From assembly GCA_036011785.1 (NCBI GenBank), contig DASCOB010000028.1, positions 1 to 5,660 of the forward strand: DNA of 5,660 nt, read 5' to 3'. The DNA comes from CAJWGI01 sp036011785 (GTDB lineage: Bacteria > Chloroflexota > Anaerolineae > Anaerolineales > UBA11657). A model generated the notes under the pieces. That model saw nothing but the letters and a program-made list of their open reading frames with translations. It was not told the DNA's origin and did no database searches. Positions 5,468 through 5,660 of the stretch are shown piece after piece; the first letter of the stretch is position 1; each line of letters opens with the position of its first letter. The translations under genes and the position numbers were made by a program.

Positions 5468-5660
5468 TTACAACTCCACAGGAATGCCTGCAAAGTGGGA
5501 TCGTAACATCCAGATGGAAAAAGGAAGCGTGAAGGAGACGTAGGTCACTGCCAGCGGGAACAACCCTCCCGTAAGCCCCAACCGCGCCCACATTTTGACC
5601 ATCGGAATCATCAGCAAGATACCCGGCAAGATGTAGACAAGGAGCATGAGAGCAGTGAAG
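5468..5660 (-). pseudogene. Sugar ABC-transporter permease fragment (MalG/CUT1-like), truncated at its EAA loop
   Basis: 63 residues plus TAA of an inner-membrane permease; its 5' end is outside the window. The segment ALMLLVYILPGILLMIPM (3-20) is a membrane helix. It is followed by the typical short loop MWARLGLTGG (23-32), a second helix LFPLAVTYVSFTLPFSIW (33-50), and MLRSHFAGIPVEL (51-63). In carbohydrate permeases of the MalG type, the words IPxEL lead straight into EEAAxxDGA, the loop that docks with the ATPase. Here a TAA replaces the first residue of that loop and everything after it is missing, including the remaining helices. A protein ending here could not couple to the ATPase. The frame continues past the stop directly into the 2-hydroxyacid dehydrogenase remnant, so the break is at or next to 5468-5470. 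The transported sugar is unknown. Confidence 0.8.

Overview
All genes in this window lie on the minus strand, so the operon is read from the right edge to the left edge. In transcription order it holds: a broken sugar ABC-transporter permease; a 2-hydroxyacid dehydrogenase that has lost its N-terminal part; a complete three-gene TPP-dependent 2-oxoacid (or acetoin) dehydrogenase set of E1 alpha, E1 beta and E2; a small amidohydrolase-fold protein; and a xylose-isomerase-like TIM-barrel sugar isomerase/epimerase that runs off the left edge.

The organism is a bacterium with roughly balanced base composition, judged by eye. Long catabolic operons with MalG-type permeases, amidohydrolase-2 proteins and AP-endonuclease-2-like epimerases, together with the E1/E2 sequence style, fit an environmental Chloroflexota-like heterotroph. 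This placement is an inference and no marker gene is present.

Region by region. Positions 5468-5660 encode 63 residues of a CUT1/MalG-type inner-membrane permease. It stops at a TAA exactly where the conserved EAA loop should begin. The same reading frame continues after that stop into the C-terminal half of a D-isomer-specific 2-hydroxyacid dehydrogenase (5090-5467). This looks like a deletion junction, or an assembly join, between two operon genes. After 25 bases comes E1 alpha, which overlaps E1 beta by 4 bases. E1 beta overlaps E2 by 1 base, so the trio is probably translationally coupled. E2 has one lipoyl domain but two peripheral-subunit-binding-domain-like segments. No E3 (dihydrolipoamide dehydrogenase) gene is present.

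A 127-base gap after E2 carries a perfect 17-bp hairpin. The amidohydrolase then starts at TTG, fixed by its ribosome binding site. It lacks the usual HxH and has Asn in place of the catalytic Asp. Its stop codon lies in a degenerate GGAGATT short-period repeat. The next gap (763-934) holds a possible 18-codon leader ORF with a strong Shine-Dalgarno, a 9-bp hairpin and a 22-base near-palindrome, then the TIM-barrel gene.

Together the genes suggest import of a carbohydrate, isomerisation or ring-opening of it, and oxidation of a 2-oxoacid or hydroxyketone product to an acyl-CoA. The substrate cannot be read from the sequence. No RNA genes, CRISPR arrays or transposases were seen.
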